Source: Epiperipatus broadwayi (taxonomy: Eukaryota > Onychophora > Udeonychophora > Euonychophora > Peripatidae). Taken from it: a DNA stretch of 64,000 nt. The translations under genes were made by a program, and so were the position numbers. Location: the NCBI GenBank assembly GCA_028023455.1, contig JAQFVV010012509.1, positions 1,240,001 to 1,304,000 of the forward strand, in the 5' to 3' direction. This document shows positions 11,293-22,764 of the stretch, in pieces (position 1 is the first letter of the stretch; each line of letters starts with the position of its first letter). The notes beneath the pieces were generated by a model, which worked only from the letters and a program-made list of their open reading frames with translations, made no database searches and was not told the DNA's origin.

Positions 11293-11641
11293 TATAACAG
11301 TACCACCTTTTTAGACAATTAACAATAGACCAAAATAACAATATAATATTAATATAAAAAAAAACAATATTCACAAATTAATTTTAGTCTAAGGGAATAT
11401 AGATATCTAATGGGCGACCAAGAACATGGTGGAGTGACTATACAATTTTATTTTTAATTGAAAAATTTATAATAGTCACAGATAACAGACTGAACACACA
11501 AAAAGCAAGTCTTTATGCAGATTCAATCATATTTTTTGATTACTACTCCTTTCCACATTAATACTATTAATAATTAAATGACCAAATAAATAATTGGCTT
11601 GGATTTTGGATGAAAAATAAACAAGCAACAAATTATTAACA
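11293..11641 (-). repeat. LTR of a gypsy-like retrotransposon (right copy, 5' LTR)
   Basis: 349 bp, similar to 5248-5574 over nearly its whole length. On the minus strand it ends in TGTTATA, where CA has mutated to TA, and is followed by the primer-site-like sequence, so it is the 5' LTR of a minus-strand element whose gag remnant follows. It is substantially diverged from the left LTR, indicating an old insertion or two separate ones. Confidence 0.65.
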
Positions 11642-11649
11642 ATCACATA

Positions 11650-11990
11650 TAGAACACACTGATCATCACTGCATCTAATCATAGTTCTTCAGTATATTCT
11701 ATCCTCTGCCATATATTCTCCACGAAAATAATAAAACTGTCTAAAGAATGTCCTTGAAATAATCTTTATAATGTAAATGGGATCTCATACAAACTGTATT
11801 CAAGTTCACCAGAAAAAAACTTTTTTAGGAAGTTTTGTATTATTCATTCATTCGTTCATTTCACAAATCCAGCAAAGATGTGATTTTATAACAGTTAACT
11901 CTATAATAGTACTTCCAGCAAGATCGTCTAACATATACTTCCAAATGCATTTTTGATGCCTAATACCAATAATATTATATTTCTCACAAT
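11650..11990 (-). mobile_element. Second LINE C-terminal tail
   Basis: Minus-strand frames read STIIELTVIKSHLCWICEMN and later KIISRTFFRQFYYF, homologous to the tail at 1730-2126 (same order IVKSHQHWVGHVN then a YK-YLKDI-like block). Heavily decayed, no long frame. Confidence 0.45.
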
Positions 11991-12264
11991 GATTCGCTAC
12001 ACTATAATATCATGATACTAGGATATTAATAAAATTAAATTATTTTTATAATTAAATAATCTCTCATATTTGTTGAACTATTATCAAAATGTCAGAAGTT
12101 TATAAATTTGCAATGTTCTCCAAATCGTGAAAACTATGGGGCTAAACTAAATCTGATTTCTTATAGAAATTTTACAGTATGTATTTATTAGGGGTTACTC
12201 CACTATACATGTGCTATAAAAAACATCACATGAACACCATTCTTTATGTTTACACAAACTGGTT

Positions 12265-12606
12265 TTCACAGAAGCAAAATTCTCCATACAGTAGCACCCA
12301 CCACTCAGTACAACCCAGAGTAATCAATGGATGCAGGAAGGTTTGTGCATAAAATCGCTATCTAGTGCCTACTCAGCTTATGGCTTTCATCAGAGAGGAG
12401 ACTTGGATAGCCTTAGGAAATCCTAAGACCTGGGTGCAGTGCTCTCAGATCCAAAGCTTCTCACTGATGAAAGTCACAAGCTAGGAACTAGTCTGGGGAT
12501 ATTGGGTGAGTAGGCCCTAGGTAGGGATTTTATGCACAAATCTTCCTACATCCATTGATTACTCTGGCTTGCACTGAGTGGCGCTACTGTATGAAGAGTT
12601 TTACCT
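12265..12606. repeat. Repeat family B, complete fold-back copy
   Basis: A roughly 330-bp inverted repeat. The left arm (12275-12375) and right arm (12510-12605) are inverted copies carrying the family terminus (ATTCTCCATACAGTAGC and GCTACTGTATGAAGAGTTTT), ATTACTCTGG, CAATGGATGC and GCATAAAATC blocks. Each side also has a piece of the ribozyme region, facing opposite ways; the plus-oriented one is listed separately. Such a copy would form one long hairpin in RNA or single-stranded DNA. Confidence 0.75.
12449..12507 (+). ncRNA. Hammerhead-like motif, family B (damaged core)
   Basis: Matches the family B ribozyme layout: ATCCAA, CTGATGA core at 12464-12470, short helix II, ACTAGTC helix III/cleavage site, TGGGGA and ATTGGG. 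The second core strand reads GGAAC instead of GAAAC, changing a required A, so this copy is probably inactive. Confidence 0.5.
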
Positions 12607-12635
12607 CATGTTATAAACTAATAAACTTTTAAGAT

Positions 12636-12965
12636 TTCCAATCCAAACACAAGAATAAATCTTTTGAAAAGATAGAATGAACCCACACCACCTTTTTAAC
12701 CTTGTATAGGCAAATCTTAAGCATTTGGAAATGAGAGCGTGAAGATATTAATTAATCACTTAATTTCATTTGCTATACTGTATTTTAATTACCAAAGTCT
12801 GCAAATTTTTTACAATTTATGACATATCAGTATTCGATGTAATATTAAACATATATATAATGAGTTATTCCAAATGCTTGAGATTTGCCTCTATATATAG
12901 GTTAAAAAGATAGAGTGGATTCATTCTATCTTTTCAAAAGACATTAATTTGTGTTTGGAAAAGAG
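12636..12965. repeat. Family C inverted pair
   Basis: 12636-12730 and 12871-12965 are inverted copies of one about 95-bp element. Its landmarks are AAATGCTTGAGATTTGCC, AGGTTAAAAAGATAGAGTGG, TTCATTCTATCTTTTCAAAAGA and TTTGTGTTTGG. The same unit occurs singly at 53766-53865. No coding sequence; MITE-like. Confidence 0.65.
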
Positions 12966-12989
12966 AATATTCCTTAAAAGTGTTTATTA

Positions 12990-13770
12990 GTTTACAGTGC
13001 ATATGCAGTGAAGTGGTCCCTAATAACTGCTACAGATTAAAACATAGCGCTATGCAAATAAAATAACTCATTATAAATATGCATTTAACTTAAAAAGAAC
13101 TATTTTTTTAAAAAATGAAATGAAAATGTAGTCATATGAAATAAATCAGTTATATTAGGTTATTAAATTCCATAAATACTGTAGAAGTTGTTACCATAAC
13201 AGTCATAGCAACTAGACTTATATGAATTTCATTAGATTTGGTAAATTCAGCTTTATTGTTTTCCCTTTTATAGATATAATTGACATTTCCACATAACTGA
13301 AGTCAATAAAAATATTGTTATCTGTCTAAAAATCAATTTAAAAAAGACAAAACTTATATAGCATTATCATAGAATTTGTATAACATTGTAAAATGTAGAA
13401 TCTTTTTTGTTTTAAAATCATCATTTGATAATATGAGATTTTCTGTGCTAATAAGAGGATACCATAATTTACTATGCAAATCACATGACCACCATCTCTT
13501 ATGCTTGTTTTGCCTGTTTACTATGCAAATCAAATAATTTTGTTTTTGAATTATTTTAAATAATGATTGTCATGTATCGTATACTTTTTAATGATTTTTT
13601 TTTTTAAAAATTGCCGTAGAAATATATATTTTAAAATTAATATTTAATAGTTTTATTTTATAATTGTAGTGTACCTATACAAATGAATTTGTACAAATTG
13701 TATGTAAATATTAATTAAAATATAAAATTATTTAAAAAAAATTAAATAAAATATAAAATTAAAAAAATAT
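12990..13770. other. Intron-like AT-rich DNA with a family B scrap
   Basis: If the NLE1 transcript runs leftward from 13776, this is its intron. The only repeat seen is a family B fragment at 13482-13520 (CACATGACCACCATCTCTTATGCTTG then TTTTGCCTGTTT). Confidence 0.5.
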
Positions 13771-13775
13771 CTTAC

Positions 13776-13905
13776 TTTTTCTAAAAGAGCATTGCAAATC
13801 AGCTGCAATTTTTTTACTGTGATATTAACTGGAAGATCAAGTGGCGTTCCAATGAAATCACCTGACTCACTCTTGAACTGAGCAAGAATATGTTTTGTGT
13901 CAGAG
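13776..13905 (-). CDS. NLE1: Notchless homologue (NLE1/Rsa4), one internal exon
   Basis: This exon encodes part of the N-terminal NLE domain of Notchless, the WD40 protein that binds the MIDAS domain of the giant AAA-ATPase midasin/Rea1 during late pre-60S ribosome maturation in the nucleus, and that also modulates Notch signalling. The 43 codons include [21 protein letters not shown] and [11 protein letters not shown], which align well with human NLE1 residues around 20-60 (LL-QF, GSPFDVPVDIT, LQLVCNALL). The acceptor is a pyrimidine-rich tract ending TTTTTATAG at 13906; the donor is A/GTAAGAT at 13775. The exon begins with the last base of a codon and ends in phase 0. No initiator Met lies here, so the start is in an upstream exon at higher coordinates. 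The WD40 exons must lie leftward but none is recognisable within the window. Likely a real host gene. Confidence 0.85.
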
Positions 13906-13909
13906 CTAT

Positions 13910-14730
13910 AAAAATAGAAATGATAATTCAACTTTTAATTATACCTTAATTTTAATAACATCTTCAATATGAAACATAAAATACGTAACTGATGACGATA
14001 ATGACAGCATTTACCAAGAATCTTATATTATATACACTTATTTAATGGATGATCATTAACTTCACATTTGCATAGGTTTTTTCAAAACATAATTACTAAT
14101 AGGTGAGCAAAACATCATTTTCCATATTCATGCTTCGTTATTATGATTAGTGAATGATTTTATCAGCTTGAAATAAAAGTAATCAATAAATTATATAATC
14201 AGCTGCTCAGGAGGTCATATGCTCAAGCACCAAAGTGACTGATGAACCACACAAGTTATAACACACCTACCAAACAAAATTTTTTTAAACCTCATTTGAA
14301 ATTGACCTAAACTTTTGTATTTCTAGACATCACACAAATTTAAACTGTTCAGAGCGCTCCCAATCAAAAAGGACAATTTTAGTAAATCCAAAGTGCCACA
14401 GTTTCATTGAAGTACTTTTTTTTTTTTCAACCTCCTCTTATATTAAAACCTATACCAAATTTAATTTTTTGTTGTTCTAACCATTTTTACTAAAAAAAGG
14501 TTATACTTTTTTCCATATTTTTATTATTTTACTTCTATTTGACTTAGTATTCTTTTTTGTTTTTAATATTTCTTTACTAATATCTACATTGGACAGTTGC
14601 TAATCACAATCAACATCAATTCAAACTAAGCATACTATGTTAATAATCATTAATAGCAGTCAAATTCAATAATTACGGTGTTAGAGGTATCATTTTGAAA
14701 GCATTGAACCCCATTACTGAACAAAAACAA
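13910..14730. other. Probable NLE1 intron, nothing else seen
   Basis: AT-rich, no further exon found. The first NLE1 exon, with the start codon, may lie anywhere to the right. Confidence 0.4.
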
Positions 14731-14733
14731 ATA

Positions 14734-14950
14734 ATAAATATAATTTGTCCAAACTTCAAACACTTTTTAGCAAAACTCTTTATTTGTACGTACACAGATA
14801 CCTACATTTCGACTGACTTGCAGTCTTCTTCAGAGCAAGTCTATTTTGCTCTGAAGGAGACTGCAGGTCAGTCGAAACGTAGGTGTCTGTGTACGTACAA
14901 ATAAAGAGTTTTGCTAAAAAGTGTTTGAAGTTTGGACAAATTATATTTAT
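14734..14950. repeat. Near-perfect 217-bp palindrome (fold-back element)
   Basis: Arms 14734-14838 and 14846-14950, each 105 bp, are nearly perfect inverted copies around a 7-base spacer. Each arm contains, in its own orientation, TTGCTCTGAAG, GACTGCAGGTCAGTC, GAAACGTAGGTGTCTG, TGTACGTACAAATAAAGAG and a terminal AAGTTTGGACAAATTATATTTAT. The CTGAAG...GTCGAAACGT block resembles a sequence common at the ends of Penelope-like and related elements in many animals. The few differences between the arms imply a fairly recent origin or ongoing gene conversion. Confidence 0.85.
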
Positions 14951-14954
14951 AGGA

Positions 14955-16670
14955 TATTACGGCAAACATAAAGAAAAGTATGATTTTGGTAAAAACAAAT
15001 AATATTTTTCAATATTACTAACTCCTATGATCTGGTTAGAATAACGCCCTGACACCAAGTTAAAAATTCAACAAAATATTGTCATTGAAATTTGAAATGT
15101 GCAGGCTATAAAATGAGAAAGTCTTGATATTATAAAAATGGATAGTTACAAAATGACATTGAGTTTCCAAATTAAAATTGACAAGACAAAGAGATTTTAC
15201 ATCAGGAAAAAATACTTACTATTCATGTCATGAGGAAAATATTGTAAGAATTGTCATTACATATAAATGATTTGATTGCTATCAGTTCAATTTGGTCAAT
15301 ATTGTCTTTCAAATAGAAATGAAACGGAGCAGCAATTAAAAAAAATTTGAATATATTATAATGTTCTTATTTCTTTTTTTTAAAAAAAACAAAGCACCAT
15401 TGCAGCTTTTGTTTTAATTTTTCAAAAATTAACTATGTATGCGTGTGAATGCACTTAAAACTATCTCACAAATTATGCTAATATTCCACAACATATACCT
15501 TTGAAGTTACAACATTATATAAATGAATTTTTAACGGTACCTCTTTTACAATAAATAAATATCTCCCAAACTACAATATTCTCCACACATATCTTTGGAT
15601 CTATGACATCCATTATACTTCATAAGATAAATAAATATTTAAAAATATTTTAAATTGCTTTTAAAAGTAATATATTTATTTATTTGCAAATGTTATACCA
15701 TGCAGTTTTCCTATTTAGCATTGAGTGACATCAGTACAACTTTTAAATATAACATACATCTGTTTTATACTTTTCATCAATTCTGTTTTATTATTTATCC
15801 CTACATCTCAATTGTCTTCTTCAGAATTGTAAATGAAAATACTATATATTACTTTAAATTTCTTCATACAAAACTGTATTATCATAAAAAAATTTAAACT
15901 ATTATATTGTCATATATAGCCCAGAAAAAGACTAGTAAACCATCTAAAATCTAAGAGGTGAATAATAAAACAATATAGATAAAAGGATTAAAATTGATAG
16001 ATAGGGAATTGTCACAGTTTAATTGATATGACAACCTCACAACTTTGATACAAACCACTTGATGGAAGTATATTAATATTTTTTATTAATCATTTATTAG
16101 ACTAGAGATTATCCATTTAATGAATAATATTTCTGCAGTGTAATTTTCTTTAATTTATCTAGATTAAAATTGATGTTTGCTGTATTTTAAAAAATAGCAA
16201 TTTATTTTAGCTTACACTGACAAGTGTAATCTTTTAGCATTCCTAATTTTCTCCGACAACTTTTTGATCATTTTGAGATTTTTTAGTTGTTTTGTATCAA
16301 ATGTTTTTTATCAAGTTCATGAATTCTTTTGCTGTTTCATAGGATCTTTTTCTGCATTTTTGAGTCTGTTCTTTTCATCTCCATTTCATGTTTGAATTGT
16401 TTTTCTCTATAGAATGTTACACTTTGATTTTTCTTAATCTGATATTTGCTTCTTATATTGCTCATGCAAGCTGTTGATATTTTCCATATTGAGACTCTAA
16501 TATGCTTTATTAATATTTCACATATTCTGATTTCGTTTATAAATTTAAATTTTTTCATATTTATAAAATCAGATAATGATATTCTTTTTGAATTTATGAG
16601 TTTCCATTAATAATTTAGATAGGCACTTTTCTAAATGCCTTTTTACAGTTATATACATACTATACATTTC
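14955..16670. other. No gene or named element
   Basis: AT-rich with T-runs. The 80-codon ORF at 15655-15897 is hydrophobic low-complexity sequence without a family signature. Confidence 0.45.
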
Positions 16671-16679
16671 TGTTTCATA

Positions 16680-16870
16680 ATGTACCAGTCAAAATATGTT
16701 GATCCATCTATCATGAGCTGGAACTCAAAAAAATGTATGTCAAACCTAGTCAAGCCCGAGATTTAGGTCAGGGACCAACCTGGATTCGAACCCATTCCCT
16801 AAGCCCCAGATCAAACACCTAATGGATAACATAACAATGATGGCGCATGAGAATTAATTCTTAAATCCGA
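16680..16870 (-). mobile_element. tRNA-derived SINE
   Basis: On the minus strand a clear RNA polymerase III box B, GGGTTCGAATCC, lies at 16782-16793, preceded by a tRNA-like region that starts near 16860 (GCGCCATCATTG...) and followed by a tRNA-unrelated body. Box A is poorly preserved. Such elements are transcribed by Pol III and moved by LINE enzymes. Confidence 0.6.
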
Positions 16871-17189
16871 TCCACTAGCAGAGCGGAGAAGACAATGAGA
16901 CTTATTTACTAACTATGACTAAACTAAAATATGGTACACGCATGGTTGAACGTGTGGAAGTGGAGAAAAAGGTAATTCGAACTACTCAAACAAATTAGAT
17001 AATAAAAATAGTTTAATAGCATGACAAATTATTTATATACATACGTTAATGTGTGCGTGAATGAGTGGTCTGCCAAATGGTAGATAATTATATATTGAAA
17101 TTCACGCAAATGGTTCTCATATGCTCTTTTATTAACTAAATAGTATATATACATGAACACACATCTTTGGTGGGTATGGTATTGAGATG

Positions 17190-17830
17190 CCAATCATTTA
17201 TTAAAAAGAATTTTCATGACTGCTATTAATGCTTTTATATACGGTTCTGAAACTTGGTGACTGACAATTTCGGGGATCGTTCCGAGATTCATAATATATA
17301 TAAGAAAACTATTTTCACAACGCTGAGGTCGTGAAAATAAAATACATTTGAAGGATTATATTTGAATCTATGACAAAATATTTATTGAAAAATTCTTTTA
17401 ATCAACATTTAGAAGACAGAACGCTTGATTTTCCACAAGGGAGATAGATACTCTTAAATACAGAAATAAATGCGACGGTGGGATTGTATAATTAGATTGA
17501 AATAACATTATTAATAAGCTAAAAGTATTTGGAATTTAAGTATATATTTGATCAGAACGCAATTTTAATATTATAACATCAAAACTGGATCATGAAGCAA
17601 AAGAAAGAATAATACGAAGAAGTTTGCAGTACTGACATCGGCGAAGAAATGAGGAAAAGATTGTGCTTCTGGACGAAAACTAAGCCTAAGACCCCCATTG
17701 TAGGGCAGCACTTAGAGAAAAGTGGATTAGGGATGCCGTGGATATCACCAACATACAGATGCCTTTTATACGAAGAAAGTAGTCCTGGAAAGATCAACTA
17801 TCCACAGGACAAGACATGAGAAGAAATCTA
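17190..17830 (+). mobile_element. LINE polyprotein remnant (YGSETW region)
   Basis: The plus strand reads AFIYGSETW at about 17232-17258, the conserved motif downstream of the LINE reverse transcriptase, immediately followed by a stop. Further along are coding-like stretches in shifting frames (KEMRKRLCFWTKTKPKT at about 17645, KSGLGMPWISPTYRCLLYEE at about 17720) that I cannot place. A decayed LINE piece is the most likely reading. Confidence 0.4.
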
Positions 17831-17839
17831 TGGGTTCGA

Positions 17840-20800
17840 TCTTGTCGCAAACCCCAGATTAGAAGCATGTATATATATATTTACGAAGATAAGCCGAATG
17901 TCAGTAATGCAGTATGGATAAATCTCACTAATGACACTGAATAGGGTTTACTGCTTTAAAAAAAAAGACCCTTGTTTGAATGCCATAATTTAGACAAACA
18001 ATACGCTATGCCACTATAATATATACATAGAGAAGATTTCTTTTAATAAAAGATATTAAGTTTTTACCCCTTCTTTTTCTGCTATTTAAAATAATTCAAT
18101 CCCAATTTGTAGATTTTATAATAACTGGAATATTTAAGCACTGTATTTAATATTTTAAGAGTATGAAAAATAAAGTAAAACTAGCAGTTATATAGAAAAC
18201 AAATAATGTCACCCTTTCAGAATTGAATAAATAACATTTATAAAATAAATAAGGTTTCAGAGTGTTAGTAGTCTATGTTTTGGATTCACCCCGGGTAGAA
18301 TCCAGAGTTAAACAAATAAAAAAAATTTATACTAAAAACGAACATAAAATGTTGATTCGTAAAAACAATCTGGCAAACGTATTAATTTCTCATACAATAT
18401 ATTTTATGGGGATGTTAATAACCTTATTTCATTGAGGTTTAATTAAAAAAGAAAACAAAGATTTTTAGAAATTAAGCTCGCCAGGTTGCTTGAGATTGGC
18501 ATATTAATAATAAAAGCATACAAATAAAATCAAGTAATAACTACATATAAATAATTGACCACACATAGTTAAAGAAAGTTAGAGCATATGAGAGAAAATT
18601 AGATTTATAGAAATTACATTTTACATAAAGTTAAATCAGTTATGAAAAAAATCTTGATGAGATTAGTTAGGCTAGATTTACTTTTAGGTGGTGGCTTGAA
18701 AATTTATCTTGCACCATTTTAAGAGTCCATACCAGCCTATGCGTAGCAGTTATGTGATAGCAAGCTTGTGATACAGCATCCCAAAGTTCCTTCTTTAGAA
18801 TTTTAATTCATTTCAGGGTAGCAGTTAGAGAGTACATTAGAGGGAAAAAGACCCACAAGGGTCAGAAAGATGATTGGTGTCTACTCCATCATTATCTTAG
18901 ATTTCAAAGTTGCGTGGAGTGTTGATGGCAACACAGTTCTTTCAGTAGTAACTAATCTGCTGGCAGTCAAAATTAGTCAAAATTAGCCCATTTTATATTC
19001 CTGTTCAAGTATTTGAAGAATGCTTTCAATTTCTTATCTCGAGCTTAAACGTAATCTTTAATCTAACAGAAATTTTACATTTCTTTGTCCATTGTTTTTT
19101 TTTTTGAAGATGCAATCATCAGATGTTCCAAAAATATATTCAAATCTATTTCCAAATTAGAAATAGATTTGACAAAAATGTTTATACAATCTATTAATCT
19201 TAATCCCTATTTTATTTTAAATAAAAACTTTAATTAAAAATTCCTTCCCAAGACTAAAACAATATTATCTTCCCAACTCTTTAATTATTTTTGGACAATT
19301 AACGGTTGCATATTCCATCTTGGATTTTAAAAAATATACAGTTTAATAGAAAAAAACAATTTAAAAAGAAAAAGTTTTAAAATGACTTATAATAAAATAT
19401 TTTAAAAAATCAATATTTTGTTAGTATTTTTGCTCCTATAATATATATATATATCTGAGCCGCACCTATATATTTTTAATGTGAAGAAAAGAATTAATAA
19501 TAAAAAAGAATGTTATTTAAAAGTTAAAATTTTATAACTTTTAGGCTCGCATCTCAAATATATACACAAAATATATATATAAGCGACTAAAGGGCTGAGA
19601 TGGGATATAGGTTTTGAAAACAGGTTAGTAGATGACACCATGAAGCTCAATCTTAAGCTAAGATTGACTGCAATAATAATTATGGAAGTCCCATAGATCT
19701 AGCTAAAATCTTTGTAGAAATGCCTGAATGAATTTTGTTTAATATTTTTACTACATCTTTTATTCCTTTAAAGAATATTAAGATTCAGTTTGTACATGAA
19801 ATACAGCCACCCTTATGAAGAAAAATTCACACTTAAAAGATTTAGAATCCTTTTATTGAAGTGACAATAAGTACCATTATAATTAGTCTATTCTGCTACT
19901 ATTTTAGTGACGACTGTTGCGGAACTTTCTTTAATATTTCAATCATCACTGAATTTGCTTCTTTCTTTTACTATATTGTAAATTATAAATAGAAGTAACA
20001 AAGTTATAACTTCATTATGGTAATCATGAAAATAAATAACTGGTGTAAGTTTATTATTTCAAAACATTTCTAACACATCGTCAACTACTACTATAAATTC
20101 TCTTTACTTTATCCTATCTTATGAAGAATATACAATGGGTGTTTGTTTTTCATAAACTTGTTCTCTATGAGCTAATATGCCATCAAAACTAATTTAGCAA
20201 TATTTTAATAATTAGTAACTCATCCGCTTTCATTGATGCTTTAAATGCTGCATAAAAATATTTATTCCTCACCCATTTTTCTTCTTCTTCAATAGAGTAA
20301 ATGTTGTTTTAACCACTTCTCCAATGGTTTTTTTAAAGAATGGTTCACAAAAGTTTAGCAATTCAAAACAAAGTTTTAATTACTTTCAAATTCTTAGGTA
20401 TCAGTATCTTAACCAATAGTTTTTATATATTTCAAATTAAGTTATCGGCATCTTATATTCTGATAAAATAATTACAGATTTAAGAGACTAGTATTTTAAG
20501 TTCAATAAATATTTTAGTATAAAAAATATCGATAAGAATACTCCAGAAGTTAAATTTAAATGTACTAATTAATGACATTGGAAACTGTTTAGGAATGAGT
20601 TATAGATATAAAAAAATGAATAGTGTTAAGTAATTAAAAGATTTCTACAGACTGAATGAAAAGAATGGAAAAGCAAATTTTGAATGATTAGAGTAAAGAT
20701 AAAATCTTATGAAAATAATAAGATCTGGAAAATGAAATTAATTAAATGCTTTCACAAAGGAATTTTAAGGAATGGAAAATTTCTTATAAGATTTAAACGG

Positions 20801-21040
20801 CAGACTATAAAAACTCAGGATTGTGGATTTAAGTGCTCTTGTTTTCCTTTGTGTTGGTGAAGTGCCATTGGGCTCACAATGAGTACCGTCGGTAATCAGT
20901 CAATGTTTGCAACGAAATAAATCCAGATGTTTCAGAATTAGAAGGAAAATAAACCTGACTAGTATTTAAAGCAGATCGTCCTGATCTTATTTTGTTTTAT
21001 GTAAGCCTAAAAAGCTTTTAGGTTTTGACTTTGAGAACTT
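17840..21040. other. No gene found; AT-rich with microsatellites
   Basis: AT-dinucleotide runs near 19440 and 19570, and a small hairpin at 19139-19172 (CAAATCTATTTC against GAAATAGATTTG). No frame shows recognisable protein similarity. Confidence 0.45.
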
Positions 21041-21044
21041 GTAG

Positions 21045-21680
21045 TTAAAACAGGCAAAACTCACTATATATATTGTCACACACAGCAAGCTAGAGTAATC
21101 AATGGATGCCAGAAGCTTGCTGTGTGTGACAATATATATAGTAAGTTTTGCCTGTTTTAACAACAGTTATACACAAGCATAAGAGGTGGTGGTCATGTGA
21201 CGTTTATTAGCTTAAAACCAATCCTGCCTAATGGGATAGTCATGGCTATGATTATTAAAGAACAAAAGATGCCAAAATGTATGGATACTGAACTGGGTTC
21301 AGACCCATATGACTATATAAGCTAATGGGCTTGGATTGAAAACATTAAGGTGTTTTCAGTTTAAGACTCAGTTTTGTAGTTAAATGGAGATAAAAGGTGG
21401 TTGCTAGAGGGTTGCATTAGATCCTACGATCTAGGTGCAATGCTCTCAGATCCAAAGCTCCTCACTGATGAAGCCATAAGCAAGAAACTAGTCTGGGGAT
21501 ATTGGATGAGTAGGCATTAGATGGGGATTTTATGCACAAGTCTTCTGGCATCCATTGTTTATTCTAGTTTGCTGTATGTGGCAATATATATAGTGAGTTT
21601 TGCCTGTTTTAACAACAGTTATACACAAGCATAAGAGATGGTGGTCATGTGATGTTTATTGGCTTAGAACTTGTAGTTAT
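21045..21680 (+). repeat. Repeat family B, about 1.3 units with variant termini
   Basis: Begins with a perfect-looking hairpin at 21045-21170 whose arms read AACAGGCAAAACTCACTATA, then ATATTGTCACACACAGCAAGCT, around a short loop containing AGTAATCAATGGATGCC. From TTTGCCTGTTTTAACAACAG near 21132 to the same sequence near 21597 is one unit of about 465 bp. It contains the blocks CCAATCCTGCCTAAT, TCAGACCCATATGACTATATAA, GCTTGGATTGAAAA, GAGATAAAAGGTGG and the ribozyme-like segment. The arm sequence differs from the usual family B terminus (CTCTCCATACAGTA replaced by CTCACTATATATATTG). Confidence 0.8.
21450..21507 (+). ncRNA. Type I hammerhead ribozyme candidate, family B (best copy)
   Basis: Read 5' to 3'. 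ATCCAA (outer helix I), AGC (bulge), TCCTCA (inner helix I), CTGATGA core at 21465-21471, short helix II with GC/GC stem, GAAA core at 21484-21487, then C-TA-GTC giving a minimal helix III and a GUC cleavage triplet at 21491-21493. It closes with TGGGGA pairing back to TCCTCA (one G-U), TA, and TTGGAT pairing perfectly with ATCCAA. All universally conserved core bases are present. A weak point is helix II, shortened by one deletion relative to other copies (GGC/GCC), and the base pair next to the core is an A-A mismatch. Cleavage activity is inferred. Confidence 0.65.
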
Positions 21681-21689
21681 TTAGCATAG

Positions 21690-22760
21690 TTGTGGGAAGT
21701 GATAATCCATTATATAAGATAGTAGTTCTTGGACAATATTGAAAGAGTGCTTAAAGACTTTTAAGAACTTTATGATCATTTAATTGTCTATATACTGTAT
21801 ATTTAAGTTTGTATATATATTTTAGTTTTGTTTGTATAACTTATAATAAATCCTTAGTACTAAATTTAGTTTCAGTTATCAATTAATTGTGGTTTACCCC
21901 TTCAAGAGTCATGGGTTAATACACAATAGAGACTCAATTAATAATTATTATTTCTTTATAAAAAAACATGCACACCTAAAATATTTCAGTCAATCAACTT
22001 TGATCATTCTTAAAAATATTTTCAAAAAAAAGCACGATCTCAGAATTTAGATAAACTTTAGCTTATACAAAACATTCACACAATAACAGATCTTCTTGAG
22101 TTTTCATGCTGTGTGTAATTATGAGAATTGCTTCAGATCTATCACTAGAAGCTATTTTGAGTTATTGTTATAGAAAAAAGTAATCTTTTACATTTAAATA
22201 CATTTATGTGTTAGATTAATTTTAGTAACTCAGCCGATTTATCGACAAATGAAATTTGATGATAGCATAATCAAATTCGGTATGTGTATCACCAATATTA
22301 CCTTCACATTTAATAGAGTAAGCATTATTTAACAATTTCTTGTTTTTCTGATGGATACAATTACTATGCAGTGCTACCAACTTTTTATGGGTTTCAGCAC
22401 ATTTAATCAACTCAATAATTAATTCAATAACTATTTCCTCTTTTAAAGTGATGGCACCATTGGAATGGGAATTATTCTAGTATTACTCCTTTTTTAAATA
22501 TTAAACATATAGAAGATAATTTAAAGTCACTGGCCTTTTTTGAAAAGTAATTCAAGTAACTATTTAATAAATTTATTATCATATAACATTGCATAATTGA
22601 AAGCAATTTTAATGCTAAATGATCTCTAAATAACTAATTGTGAATCACAATAATCTACCGATGAGTAAGTGAATTCTCTGAATCTATTGAAAGTTAATAA
22701 ATGAATAATATCTCTAAATTTTATCACTTATATTCTAATCACATGAATAAAGGAATCTAA
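21690..22760. other. No gene recognised
   Basis: AT-rich. A minus-strand open stretch at 22222-22440 (ELIKCAETHKKLVAL, NAYSIKCEGNIGDTH) looks mildly coding-like but matches nothing I know. Confidence 0.4.
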
Positions 22761-22764
22761 AAAA

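Noticed and set aside
14848-14883. Hammerhead reading of CTGAAGGA...GAAACG in the palindrome
   Set aside because: One extra base between the core and helix II, and no strand pairs to make helix I; kept only as a similarity to Penelope ends.
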